Positions 42,887 through 51,865 of a stretch of 64,000 nucleotides of DNA are shown piece after piece. Below the pieces are notes generated by a model. It was not told the origin of the DNA, made no database searches, and saw nothing but the letters and a program-made list of their open reading frames with translations. The stretch comes from Pantoea sp. Cy-639 (lineage in GTDB: Bacteria > Pseudomonadota > Gammaproteobacteria > Pseudomonadales > Pseudomonadaceae), in NCBI RefSeq assembly GCF_011752525.1, contig NZ_VWXI01000015.1, positions 82,786 through 146,785 of the forward strand. Direction: 5' to 3'. Position numbers and translations under genes: made by a program. Every line of letters starts with the position of its first letter. The first letter of the stretch is position 1.

Positions 42887-44554
42887 TTGTCCACGCCTGC
42901 CGACCCCCTGCGTTTGCTGCTGTTGGCCGATGAGCCGGAATGGGCTGCACGCTTGCGCGAATGCCTGCAGCCGCTGGATGGCAGCGTGGTGCTGCTGACC
43001 GCACCGACCTGGGCGGCGGTGGACAGCCTGTTCAGCCACGACCGCCAGGCCGTGGTGCTGGCCACCCCGGCGCTGCAGCCCGCGCCCGGACGCTGCGAGC
43101 TGCCGACCATCCTGCTGCTGGAACAGGAGCCGGCGACCACGCCGGTAGGTGTCAGCGACTGGCTGGTACTGTCGCAACTGACCAGCGACACCTTGCGTCG
43201 TTCCCTGCGCCATGTGCGAGAGCGCGGCGTGCTGGTAGCCACCTTGCAGCGCCTGGCCGAGCAGGACCCACTGACCGGCATCGCCAACCGCCAGGGTTTC
43301 CAGGCCCTGCTCACCGCGCGCCTGGCCGAGAACGATGGCCGCGGCCTGGCCCTCGGCCACCTTGATCTGGACAACTTCCGGCACGTCAACGACGCCCTCG
43401 GCCACCAGGGCGGCGACCGCCTGATCCTGCAGGTGGTCGCGCGGCTGAAGAAGCAGCTGGAGGCTGGCGACCAGCTGGCGCGCCTGGGCAGCGACGAATT
43501 CGCCCTGCTGATCGATACCCGTCGCGATCCCGGCCGCGCCGAATGGATGGCCGAGCGCATTACCGAGGCGTTGACCGAACCCTACTGGGTCGACGGTGAA
43601 AGCCTGCTGCTCGGTTGCAGCCTGGGTATTGCCCACGCCCGGGCCCAGGCTGGCGCCGACCCACTGATGTGGCACGCGCACATTGCCATGCGCCAGGCCA
43701 AGGGCAGCCAGGGCTGCACATTCCATGTGTTCAACGAGCGCATCAACCGCAACGCGCGCAGCCTCGCCGACCTGGAAAGCGAGCTGCGCCGTGCCCTGCG
43801 CCGCGACGAGCTGGAACTGCACTACCAACCGCGACTGAACCTTGCCGATGGCCGCATCGTCGGCCTCGAGGCACTGGTGCGCTGGCGCCATGCCGAACGC
43901 GGCCTGCTGCCCCCCAGCGAGTTCGTGCCGCTGGCCGAGCAGAGCGGGTTGATCGTGCCGCTGGGCTACTGGGTGATCTCCCGTGCGTTGAGCGACATGC
44001 AGGCCTTGCGCGAACGTGGCCTGGCGCCGTTGCACATGGCGGTCAACCTGAGTTTCCGGCAGTTCCAGGACAGCCAGTTGCTGGCCACCCTGAGCCGCTT
44101 GATCGTCGAGCACGGCGTCGATGCGCGCTGGCTGGAGTTCGAGCTGACCGAGACCGCGGTGATGCGCCGCAACGAGTTGGTACGCCAGACCATGGACGCC
44201 CTCGGGCGACTGGGGGTGCGTTTCTCGTTGGATGATTTCGGCACGGGTTTTTCTTCGTTCGTGCACCTGAACAGCCTGCCGATCACCTTGCTCAAGGTCG
44301 ACCGCAGCTTCGTCGCCGGCATGGAGCAGCGCGAGGAAAACAGCAAGCTGGTGCACGCGATGATCAACCTGGCGCACAACCTCAACCTCGAGGTGGTGGC
44401 CGAGGGGGTGGAAAGCGCGGAGCAGATGGCCCTGCTGCGCGATTTTGGTTGCGACCAGGTGCAGGGTTTCCTGGTCAGCCAGCCGTTGCCGATGGCAGAG
44501 CTGATCGAGTATCTGCTGCAAGCCGGCCAGCCCAGGCTGGTGGAAGTCCTCTGA
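42887..44554 (+). CDS. GGDEF/EAL cyclic-di-GMP protein
   Basis: A 555-residue cytoplasmic protein. Residues 1-115 are a degenerate receiver-like region, 120-285 a GGDEF domain and 300-545 an EAL domain. The GGDEF motif is altered to GSDEF (201-205). The EAL domain keeps its catalytic set: EAL (328-330), Asn in AVNLSF, FELTET, DDFGTG (449-454), LLKVDRSF (Lys 470), VAEGVES and QGFLVSQPLP. It is therefore probably a c-di-GMP phosphodiesterase, with a GGDEF domain that may be weak, inactive or GTP-sensing. AAGGAG seven bases before TTG 42887 fixes the start. Confidence 0.9.
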   Translation: MSTPADPLRLLLLADEPEWAARLRECLQPLDGSVVLLTAPTWAAVDSLFSHDRQAVVLATPALQPAPGRCELPTILLLEQEPATTPVGVSDWLVLSQLTSDTLRRSLRHVRERGVLVATLQRLAEQDPLTGIANRQGFQALLTARLAENDGRGLALGHLDLDNFRHVNDALGHQGGDRLILQVVARLKKQLEAGDQLARLGSDEFALLIDTRRDPGRAEWMAERITEALTEPYWVDGESLLLGCSLGIAHARAQAGADPLMWHAHIAMRQAKGSQGCTFHVFNERINRNARSLADLESELRRALRRDELELHYQPRLNLADGRIVGLEALVRWRHAERGLLPPSEFVPLAEQSGLIVPLGYWVISRALSDMQALRERGLAPLHMAVNLSFRQFQDSQLLATLSRLIVEHGVDARWLEFELTETAVMRRNELVRQTMDALGRLGVRFSLDDFGTGFSSFVHLNSLPITLLKVDRSFVAGMEQREENSKLVHAMINLAHNLNLEVVAEGVESAEQMALLRDFGCDQVQGFLVSQPLPMAELIEYLLQAGQPRLVEVL

Positions 44555-44590
44555 GCGCCGATCGCGGCCTGCCCTCGGGGCCGGCCGCGA

Positions 44591-45979
44591 TCAGGCGGGC
44601 ACGCTGACCTTGGCCCGCGCCTGCGCCTTGCCGATCATCCGCTTCATCCGCCACTCGAAGCCGATCGTCAGGGCCACCGAGGCGCATGCCAGCCCCAGCG
44701 CCAGCCCCCACCAGATCCCCGGCGCGCCGCCGCCGAGGGTGAAGGCGAACAGCCAGGCGCTCGGCGCGCCCACCAGCCAGTAGCACACCGCGCCGATGAG
44801 GAAGGTGGTGCGTGCGTCCTTCAGTCCGCGGATCGAACCCATGGCGATGGTCTGCACGCCATCGAACAGCTCGAACCAGGCCGCGACCATCAGCAACTGC
44901 ACTGCCAGCTGGAAGATCGCCGCGAAGGCCGGGTCGTGGCGATCCACCAGCAGTGCCACCAGGTTGTCCGGCAGCAGCAGGAACAGCACGGCGAAACCCA
45001 GCATCAGCGAGGCGCCGAAACCGATCCCCACCCGCCCGGCGCTGCGTGCCGCCAGCAAGTTGTCGGCGCCGTAATGCAGGCCGACGCGCATGGTTACCGC
45101 GTAGGACAGCCCGGTCGGTACCATGAACGCGGTCGACACGATCTGCAGGGCGATCTGGTGCGCCGCCAGTTCGGTGCTGCCAAGCACGCCCATGCACAAC
45201 GCGGCGAAGGCGAACAGGCCGACCTCGACCAGGTAGGTGCCGCCGATTGGCAGGCCGAGTCGCCACAGCTCGCGCAGCGCCGGCAGCGACGGGCGCGACA
45301 GGCCCTTGCGCAGCGGGTAGTCGGCATAGGCCTGGTGCCAGCGGATGTACAGCGCCAGCGATACGGCCATGCCCACCGAGACCACCGCGGTGACCAGGCC
45401 GATGCCCATCAGGCCGAGCTTGGGCAGGCCGAACATGCCTTCGATCAATGCATGGTTGAGCAGGTAGTTGAGCACCGTGCCGGCCAGGCTGATGACCATT
45501 ACCGGGGTCGAGCGGCCCAGGGCGCTGGTGAAGCCACGCAGGGCCATGAATGTCATGTAGCCGGGCAGGGCCAGGGGCAGCAGGGTCAGGAACTGCATGG
45601 CCGAGTCGACGTTCTCTGGCTTCTGGCCGAACAGCAGCAGGGCCGGCTTGAGGTTCCACAGCACCAGCGCCGCCACCAGCGACAGGCCCCAGGCCAGCCA
45701 CAGGCCGCTCTGCGCCAGGCGGGTGGCGCCTTCGGTGTCGTTGGCGCCCTTGCGGATGGCGACCAGGGTGCCGACGGCGGCGATCACGCCCAGGCAGAAG
45801 ATCGACACGAACGAATAGCTGGCCGCGCCCAGGCCGCCGCCGGCCAGGGCCTGGGGGCTGATGCGGGCCATCATCAGGGTATCGGTCAGCACCATCAGCA
45901 TGTGCGCCAACTGCGAGGCGATCAGCGGCCCGGCCAGGCGCAGCAAAGCCTTGAGTTCTGTGGTGGGCGCGACGTGCAT
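44591..45979 (-). CDS. MATE family multidrug efflux transporter
   Basis: A 462-residue NorM/PmpM-like antiporter with about 12 membrane helices in two repeated halves. Family features are TDTLMMARISPQALAGGGLGAASY in the first half and the corresponding GSTELAAHQIALQIVSTAFMVPTGLSYA in the second. It would export cationic drugs in exchange for H+ or Na+. Divergent from a GcvA-type LysR gene, 156 bases apart, which may regulate it. Confidence 0.92.
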   Translation of the reverse strand: MHVAPTTELKALLRLAGPLIASQLAHMLMVLTDTLMMARISPQALAGGGLGAASYSFVSIFCLGVIAAVGTLVAIRKGANDTEGATRLAQSGLWLAWGLSLVAALVLWNLKPALLLFGQKPENVDSAMQFLTLLPLALPGYMTFMALRGFTSALGRSTPVMVISLAGTVLNYLLNHALIEGMFGLPKLGLMGIGLVTAVVSVGMAVSLALYIRWHQAYADYPLRKGLSRPSLPALRELWRLGLPIGGTYLVEVGLFAFAALCMGVLGSTELAAHQIALQIVSTAFMVPTGLSYAVTMRVGLHYGADNLLAARSAGRVGIGFGASLMLGFAVLFLLLPDNLVALLVDRHDPAFAAIFQLAVQLLMVAAWFELFDGVQTIAMGSIRGLKDARTTFLIGAVCYWLVGAPSAWLFAFTLGGGAPGIWWGLALGLACASVALTIGFEWRMKRMIGKAQARAKVSVPA

Positions 45980-46070
45980 GGGGGCGGTCCTTCTTGCGGG
46001 TCCTGATGGGCGAAGGAGCGATTCTGAGGCTTCGGTCAGCTTTGCACAAAAGGATAAATGCGATTGCTGT

Positions 46071-46087
46071 CATGAGTCTTACTCATG
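46071..46087. promoter_or_regulatory. LysR-type operator between the MATE and LysR genes
   Basis: CATGAGTCTTACTCATG, seven-base perfect arms around CTT, containing the T-N11-A signature of LysR boxes. It is about 49 bases upstream of the LysR start and 92 from the MATE start. Confidence 0.5.
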
Positions 46088-46135
46088 CAGGTATGATCCG
46101 GCACATTGCTTTCATCCCCGTACGACAGGTGCGTC

Positions 46136-47065
46136 ATGTCCCGCCAGCTTCCCCCGCTCTATGCGTTACGCGCATTCGAGGCCGCCGCCAGGCTGAGCTC
46201 GTTCACCCGTGCCGGGGAAGAGCTGTCGATCACCCAGAGTGCGGTCAGCCGGCATATCCGCACCCTCGAGGAGCACTTCGCCTGTCGCCTGTTCGTGCGC
46301 AACGGCCGCAGCCTGCAATTGACCGAAGCGGCGCGGGTGCTGCTGCCCGGCGTGCGCGACGGCTTCGCCGCGCTGGAGCGCGCCTGCGACACCCTGCGCG
46401 GCGAGGACGACATCCTGCGGATGAAGGCGCCATCGACCCTGACCATGCGCTGGTTGCTGGCGCGCCTGAGCCGTTTCCGCCATCTGCAACCGGGCAACGA
46501 GGTGCAACTGACCAGCGCCTGGATGGACGTCGATCATGTCGATTTCAACCAGGAACCGTTCGACTGCGCGGTGCTGCTCAGCGATGGCGTGTTCCCGGCG
46601 GACTGGGAGGTGCGTCGGCTGTTCGCCGAGCTGCTGATCCCGGTGGGGGCGCCGGACCTGCTGGACGATGCGCCGTGGGACGAGCGGCGCCTGGCCGGCA
46701 TCGAGCTGCTGCACCCGACGCCGGACAAGCGCGACTGGCGTGCCTGGCTGGCGCGCATGGGCTTGACCGACAAGGTATCGCTCAAGGGCGGGCAGGTGTT
46801 CGACACCCTCGAGCTGGGCATGATTGCCGCCGCGCGTGGCTACGGTATTTCCATGGGCGACCTGCTGATGGTCGCCGAGGATGTGGCCGGGCGCAGGTTG
46901 AGCCTGCCATGGCCGACGGCCGTGGCCAGCGGCATGGACTACTATCTGGTATGGCCGCGAACCCGGCCCGGCGGTGAGCGCTTGCGCCGCTTGAGCATGT
47001 TCCTGCAAGAGGAGGCCGCGGCGATGGATCTGCCGGCCGTGGAGATCCTCTCGGCGGCGCCGTGA
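46136..47065 (+). CDS. LysR family regulator (GcvA-like)
   Basis: A 309-residue LysR-type regulator with the GcvA-like N-terminus RQLPPLYALRAFEAAARLSSFTRAGEELSITQSAVSRHIRTLEEHF and effector domain (about 95-295). Start ATG 46136 matches the family; an upstream in-frame start adds ten residues. Divergent from the MATE exporter, with a candidate operator between them. Effector unknown. Confidence 0.9.
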   Translation: MSRQLPPLYALRAFEAAARLSSFTRAGEELSITQSAVSRHIRTLEEHFACRLFVRNGRSLQLTEAARVLLPGVRDGFAALERACDTLRGEDDILRMKAPSTLTMRWLLARLSRFRHLQPGNEVQLTSAWMDVDHVDFNQEPFDCAVLLSDGVFPADWEVRRLFAELLIPVGAPDLLDDAPWDERRLAGIELLHPTPDKRDWRAWLARMGLTDKVSLKGGQVFDTLELGMIAAARGYGISMGDLLMVAEDVAGRRLSLPWPTAVASGMDYYLVWPRTRPGGERLRRLSMFLQEEAAAMDLPAVEILSAAP

Positions 47066-47113
47066 AGATGCCGGGACAGGGAGAAAACGTTTGCGAATAT
47101 CCCGGTCCTGCAC

Positions 47114-47140
47114 TCAAGTATTCACCTGCGACGCCGATTC
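47114..47140 (+). promoter_or_regulatory. FliA (sigma-28)-type promoter of the chemoreceptor gene
   Basis: TCAAGTAT (47114-47121), exactly 11 bases, then GCCGATTC (47133-47140), close to the flagellar-class consensus TAAAGTTT-N11-GCCGATAA. It is about 100 bases upstream of the start codon. Confidence 0.6.
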
Positions 47141-47241
47141 AGTGGCACCAGCGTCCCGGAAGAGGATGCGATTACCCGTTGATAGAAAGCGGGCGGTCAG
47201 CGTGATCAGGACGATCCCGGCCTCTTGCCAGGAGCTTGCCC

Positions 47242-49212
47242 ATGTCTCAACCGCGTGCCCGAATCGCCTCGCAGCTCGGGATCGCCCTCGCCATTGTGCT
47301 GGCGCTGGTGATCTCCGGTAGTACCCTGTTCGCCCTGCGCTCACTGGACGACGCCAACCTCACCACTCGCCAGGCACACCTGGCCAGCGAGGCGCGGCTG
47401 CTGGCCGACCAGCTCGACACTTTCCATGGTTCGCTTAAGGACAACACCCAGCGCCTCAGCGGCCTGTTCGAGCGACGTTTCGCCTCGGGCCTGGCGCTGC
47501 ATGCCGGTGAGACAGTCAACGTGGCGGGCACGCCGACGCCGGCCCTGTACCTGGGCGACCACCTGCTGAACAACGATTTCCAGCAGGTCGACGAGTTCCA
47601 GCAGATGACGGCCGGCGTCGCCACCCTGTTCGTGCGCAGCGGCGATGACTTCGTGCGCATCAGCACCAGCCTGACCAAGCAGGACGGCAGCCGCGCCATC
47701 GGTACCCAGCTCGACCGCCAGCACCCGGCCTATGCCCGGCTCATGGCCGGGCAGACCTACGTCGGTCGCGCGGTGCTGTTCGAGCGCAACTACATGACCC
47801 GCTACGTGCCGGTGCGCGATGGCGGCGGGCGGGTGATCGCAGTGCTGTTCGTCGGCTTCGACTACACCGACGCGCAGAATGCCCAGTTCGCCAACCTCAA
47901 GCGTTTTCGCATTGGCCAGACTGGCTCGCTGGCACTGCTCGACGAGCGGGGCCAGTGGCTGGTGCCGCCGGCGCAGGTGCGCGATGTCGAGGCGGCGGCG
48001 TTGGCGGTCAAGGCCATCGCGCCAGGTGCCGGGCGTTTCTGGAACAGCGCCGGCGAGCAACTGTTCAGCGTCACCGAGCCCTTCGCCGAAGGCCCGTGGA
48101 CCGTGGTGGCGAGCATGCCCGGCGAAGAGATCCGTGAAGTGACCTGGAGCGTCGGCCTGCGCCTGGCCATCGGCAGCCTGCTGGCCATGCTGCTGGCGGT
48201 GGCCGCGACGCTCTGGCTGCTGCGCCGCAAGCTGCGGCCGCTGGGCGACCTGGTGCGCCAGGCCGAAGCCCTCGGTGCCGGCGACCTGAATGCGCGCCTG
48301 AGCGTCACCAGTCATGACGAGATCGGCCAACTGGCGCGCAGCTTCAACCAGATGGGCGAGGCCCTGGCGACCATGGTCGAGCATATTCGCGGCGCCTCCG
48401 AGCAGGTCAGCGGCCGTGCCCGTTCGCTGTCCGGGCTGTCATCCGGCGCCTGTGAGGGCATGGAGCAGCAATCCGGCGAGATCACCAGCATGGCCGGCGC
48501 GGTGGAAGAGTTCAGCGCCACCTCGATGAACATTGCCGACAACATGGCCGGCACCGAGCGCATGGCTCGCGACAATGCCCAGCAGACGCGCATTGGCCGC
48601 AGCGCCATGGATGAGGCTTCGAGCTCGTTGCGCCAGATCGCCGAAGCGCTGGGCGGTACTGCCGCCGTGATGGATACCCTGGGTGCTCGTTCGCAGGAAA
48701 TCGGCGGCATTGTCGGCGTGATCACCGCCATCGCCGAGCAGACCAACCTGCTGGCGCTCAATGCCGCCATCGAGGCGGCGCGGGCTGGCGAGCAAGGCCG
48801 TGGGTTCGCCGTGGTCGCCGACGAAGTGCGCGGCCTGGCGGCGCGTACCCGCCAGGCCACCGACGAGATCTCCGGGATGATCGCCAGCATCCAGCAACAG
48901 ACCGGCCATGCCATCAGCACCCTGGAGCAGGGCAACCAGCTGATGCAGGAAGGGCTGGCGCGCAACGACAAGGTGGCCGAGGCACTGGCGCGCATCGACG
49001 AGCAGAGCCGGGCGGCCGGCGAGCAGTTCGCGGTGATCAGCACCGCTACCCAGGAGCAGAGCAGCACCGCGACGGTGCTCAGCCGCAACCTGCAAAGCAT
49101 CGCCCAGGCCAACAGCGAGCAGCGCGATGTGGCCAATGAACTGGCCATGACCGCGCGCGAGCTGGAAGGGCTGGCGGGGCAGTTGCGCCAGGAAGTGGAT
49201 CGTTTCCGCTAG
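47242..49212 (+). CDS. Methyl-accepting chemotaxis protein with periplasmic Cache domain
   Basis: A 656-residue transmembrane chemoreceptor. TM1 is at about 9-31 (LGIALAIVLALVISGSTLFAL), a Cache_3/Cache_2-type sensor at about 35-300 (FVRSGDDFVRISTSL, AVLFVGFDYTDAQ), TM2 at about 308-330, HAMP, then the signalling hairpin whose tip reads IAEQTNLLALNAAIEAARAGEQGRGFAVVADEVR. No C-terminal CheR-docking pentapeptide is visible. AGGAG seven bases before ATG 47242 fixes the start. Ligand unknown; small organic acids are typical for this sensor class. Confidence 0.93.
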   Translation: MSQPRARIASQLGIALAIVLALVISGSTLFALRSLDDANLTTRQAHLASEARLLADQLDTFHGSLKDNTQRLSGLFERRFASGLALHAGETVNVAGTPTPALYLGDHLLNNDFQQVDEFQQMTAGVATLFVRSGDDFVRISTSLTKQDGSRAIGTQLDRQHPAYARLMAGQTYVGRAVLFERNYMTRYVPVRDGGGRVIAVLFVGFDYTDAQNAQFANLKRFRIGQTGSLALLDERGQWLVPPAQVRDVEAAALAVKAIAPGAGRFWNSAGEQLFSVTEPFAEGPWTVVASMPGEEIREVTWSVGLRLAIGSLLAMLLAVAATLWLLRRKLRPLGDLVRQAEALGAGDLNARLSVTSHDEIGQLARSFNQMGEALATMVEHIRGASEQVSGRARSLSGLSSGACEGMEQQSGEITSMAGAVEEFSATSMNIADNMAGTERMARDNAQQTRIGRSAMDEASSSLRQIAEALGGTAAVMDTLGARSQEIGGIVGVITAIAEQTNLLALNAAIEAARAGEQGRGFAVVADEVRGLAARTRQATDEISGMIASIQQQTGHAISTLEQGNQLMQEGLARNDKVAEALARIDEQSRAAGEQFAVISTATQEQSSTATVLSRNLQSIAQANSEQRDVANELAMTARELEGLAGQLRQEVDRFR

Positions 49213-49221
49213 GCCGCTGGA

Positions 49222-49292
49222 GCCCTCGCGGGGCAAGCCCGCTGCCACAAGCCCGCTTCCTGGTCATGGCCTCGTGGAGCGGGCTTGTCCTG
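49222..49292. repeat. REP palindrome pair
   Basis: TCGCGGGGCAAGCCCGCTGC facing GTGGAGCGGGCTTGTCC, between the convergent chemoreceptor and hglS genes. Confidence 0.75.
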
Positions 49293-49296
49293 TGTT

Positions 49297-50682
49297 TTAT
49301 AGCGTTCCCAGGTTCAAGGCTTGCGCGCATGCCTGCAGCGAACGCTGCTCACTCTGCGCATACAGCGCCAGCTCGTCCTGCACCTTGAGCCCCAGCGCCG
49401 CCTCGAAGGCCTCGCGGTTGGCATTGCTGCCGTAGTTGGCCTGCCCGTCGTCGCCCAGGTTGGACTGGAAGATCCCCGCCGCGCTCACCGGCAGGAAGTC
49501 CTCGTACACCAATGCCTCGAAATGCACGTGCCCGGCCTCGATCAGCTCTTGCAGGCTGGTCGGGCGGTCGTCGCGCTCGCGTGCCGCCAGGCCCTTGTCG
49601 GTGGCGAAGTAGCGGAAGTAGGCCAGCCCTTGCTCGCGCATCTGCGCCAGGTCGTCCGGGAACTCGGCGAAGTGCTCCGCAAGCAGCGCACCGTAGCGCC
49701 CGGCGTTGGCTTCCACCGGCGCACCGCCAAGTGCGGCGCGGGTGGCGTCGAGCAGGCGGTCGTACAATTGACGGCCCTTGGGCGTCAGCGCCGCGCCACG
49801 CTGCTCGATCTCGCCGAAGCGCGCGGTATGGCTGCCCAGGGCATCGCTGAAGGCGACCTTTTCCTGCAAGGCCTTGAAGCTGGTCTGGCGCAGCAGGATC
49901 GGGTGGCGGCGGGTGGGCGGGCCCTCGACCACCGCCTTGGGCGCAATGCCCTTGGCCGGCATGCCGGCCTGGATCGCGTCGATGTCCAGGGTGCGCGGGG
50001 TCAGGTGGTTGATGTGCGGGCCCTTGAACGCCACCACATCGGCGATCAGGCGGTGCTGGTCGTGCAACTGCTGGTACTGTTCGGCCGTGACCGTGGCGTC
50101 CTGGTGCCAGCGGAAGGTGTGCAGGGCCTGTTGCACGAACTGCTCGGCGTCGGCCGCGTTCAGGCCGCCCTCGCGCTCGGACTGGGCGATCAGTTCGAGG
50201 GCGCGCGGGGTGAAGATGTCGCGCTTGGCCAGGATGCCCTGCGCCAGTTCACGCAGTTGCGGGTTGTCGATCAGCTCCAGGCGCAGCAGCGAGGTGAACA
50301 CGCGGAACGGGCTGATGTGCAGCGCCTGTTCGTGCACGGCGCGAAACGCGGTGGAGTGTACTGGCACGCCAGCACTGCTGAGGTCGTAGTAGCCCACCGG
50401 CTGCATGCCCATGACCGCGAACAGGCGGGCGATGGTCGCCAGTTCCTCGGCGCTGCCGACGCGAATGGCGCCGTGGCGTTCCTGGCCGAGGCGCTCGACC
50501 TCACCAGTCCAGCGCAGGGCCTCGGCTACCTCGGGTTGCTGGGTCATGACCTGCTGGTTGATCTCGCTCACCAGCTCAAGCAGCGTGCCGTACAGCGGCA
50601 CTTCCTGCTTGTACATGAGCGACATGGCGGCAGAGAACTGCGCGCGGATGCTGTCGGGGCTGACGAAATCGTGGGCGGGCAT
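49297..50682 (-). CDS. hglS: 2-oxoadipate dioxygenase/decarboxylase HglS (DUF1338)
   Basis: A 461-residue DUF1338 protein of the HglS/YdcJ family, an Fe(II)-dependent enzyme that converts 2-oxoadipate to D-2-hydroxyglutarate in lysine catabolism. Residues fitting the metal site are His 70 (in QERHGAIR, with Arg 74), His 226 (in GPHINHLTPR) and a Glu near 293 (FGEIEQRG). It is next to a LysR gene and the amaB/amaA genes, the characterised P. putida arrangement. It lies 156 bases after the LysR gene on the same strand. Start ATG 50682. Confidence 0.92.
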   Translation of the reverse strand: MPAHDFVSPDSIRAQFSAAMSLMYKQEVPLYGTLLELVSEINQQVMTQQPEVAEALRWTGEVERLGQERHGAIRVGSAEELATIARLFAVMGMQPVGYYDLSSAGVPVHSTAFRAVHEQALHISPFRVFTSLLRLELIDNPQLRELAQGILAKRDIFTPRALELIAQSEREGGLNAADAEQFVQQALHTFRWHQDATVTAEQYQQLHDQHRLIADVVAFKGPHINHLTPRTLDIDAIQAGMPAKGIAPKAVVEGPPTRRHPILLRQTSFKALQEKVAFSDALGSHTARFGEIEQRGAALTPKGRQLYDRLLDATRAALGGAPVEANAGRYGALLAEHFAEFPDDLAQMREQGLAYFRYFATDKGLAARERDDRPTSLQELIEAGHVHFEALVYEDFLPVSAAGIFQSNLGDDGQANYGSNANREAFEAALGLKVQDELALYAQSEQRSLQACAQALNLGTL

Positions 50683-50784
50683 CGCAAGCTTCCTGGTGTG
50701 GTTTGGACGCTTACATGAAAGCTGGGAATGGAGTTGCCGTACAAGCGAAAAAAAGTGGGTGTTTCATTCCTTTAATGATTGATC

Positions 50785-50826
50785 TTGAGGGCCTTGTGTC
50801 GCGAAAGGGCTGCGCAGCAGCCCTAG
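50785..50826. repeat. Half of a GGCCTTGTGTCGCGAA repeat
   Basis: GGCCTTGTGTCGCGAAAGGG with GGCTGCGCAGCAGCCC, the same repeat family as at 53392-53472, downstream of the LysR gene. Confidence 0.6.
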
Positions 50827-50838
50827 CCATCAGTCACC

Positions 50839-51729
50839 TCAAGCCTGCAACTGCTCCCGCACCCACTCCACCAGCGCTCGCACTTTCGGCACCTCCGCCG
50901 CATGCTCGGCAAACGCCAGGTAATGCGCGCCGTTGCTCTTCATCGCATGGTCCCAGGCCATCACCAGGCTGCCTTCGGCCAACTCCCTGGCCACCAGGTA
51001 GCGCGGTACCAGCGCCACCCCACACCCCGACTGCGCGGCGCTCAAGGCCATATAGAACGTATCGAAACGCGGCCCGTGGTAGCTGTTGTCGGTGTGCAGC
51101 CCCTGCTCCAGGAACCACTCATGCCAAGCCTCCGGCCGCGAGGCGCTTTGCAGCAGCACCAGCTCCGCCAGCGCGCCGGCGTCGGGCAGCGCGCGTGCTT
51201 GCAGTAGCTCAGGGGCACACACCGGCACCACCTCCTCACCGAACAGTTCCACGCAGGTCGCCCCTGGCCAGGTGCCTTGGCCATAGAAGAACACCACGTC
51301 CGCCGACCCTTGCAGCAGGGCGAACGGCTCCATCTCGTTGCGGATATCCAGGTGGATGTTCGGGTGGCGCTTGCCGAAACCCTTGAGGTGCGGGATCAGC
51401 CAGCGCACGCCGAAGCTCGGTTGAGTGGCTACCTTGAGCACTTCAGTCTGCGTGCCGTAGGTCTGCACGTAGCGGCTCGACATGTCGACCTGGGTGAGGA
51501 TCTTGTTGACCTCGGCCAGGTACAACGAACCTGCGGGGGTGAGTTGCAGGCGCCGGCGAATGCGCAGGAACAGGTGGTGGCGCAGCATTTCCTCGAGCTG
51601 CGCGACCTGCTTGCTCACCGCGCTCTGCGTCAGGTGCAGCTCTTCGGCGGCACGAGTGAAGCTCAGGTGGCGGGCTGCAGCCTCGAAGCACTGCAGGGCG
51701 GTCATGGAGGGCACCAGGCGTTTGGACAT
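50839..51729 (-). CDS. LysR family regulator of the lysine-catabolic cluster
   Basis: A 296-residue LysR-type regulator: MTALQCFEAAARHLSFTRAAEELHLTQSAVSKQVAQLEE is the winged helix, and residues about 90-296 the effector domain. It is divergent from amaB (136 bases apart) and upstream of hglS, so it probably controls one or both; a pathway intermediate is the expected effector. Start ATG 51729; a longer upstream reading is unsupported. Confidence 0.9.
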   Translation of the reverse strand: MSKRLVPSMTALQCFEAAARHLSFTRAAEELHLTQSAVSKQVAQLEEMLRHHLFLRIRRRLQLTPAGSLYLAEVNKILTQVDMSSRYVQTYGTQTEVLKVATQPSFGVRWLIPHLKGFGKRHPNIHLDIRNEMEPFALLQGSADVVFFYGQGTWPGATCVELFGEEVVPVCAPELLQARALPDAGALAELVLLQSASRPEAWHEWFLEQGLHTDNSYHGPRFDTFYMALSAAQSGCGVALVPRYLVARELAEGSLVMAWDHAMKSNGAHYLAFAEHAAEVPKVRALVEWVREQLQA

Positions 51730-51751
51730 AGTTTGGTCTCTGCGGCTCGGA

Positions 51752-51770
51752 TCATTACCTGGCGGAATGA
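51752..51770. promoter_or_regulatory. LysR-type operator between the regulator and amaB
   Basis: TCATTACCTGGCGGAATGA: five-base perfect arms (TCATT/AATGA), nine-base centre, with the T-N11-A signature. It is 23 bases from the LysR start and 96 from the amaB start. A GCGGAAT copy follows directly (51773-51780). Confidence 0.5.
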
Positions 51771-51865
51771 TATGCGGAATAAAGGTCGTTTGTTGCACTT
51801 GTGTAATCGGATTAATACTGACCCACGTCATTTTTCAACCTGTCACCCGATTCAGGAGAAGCACA

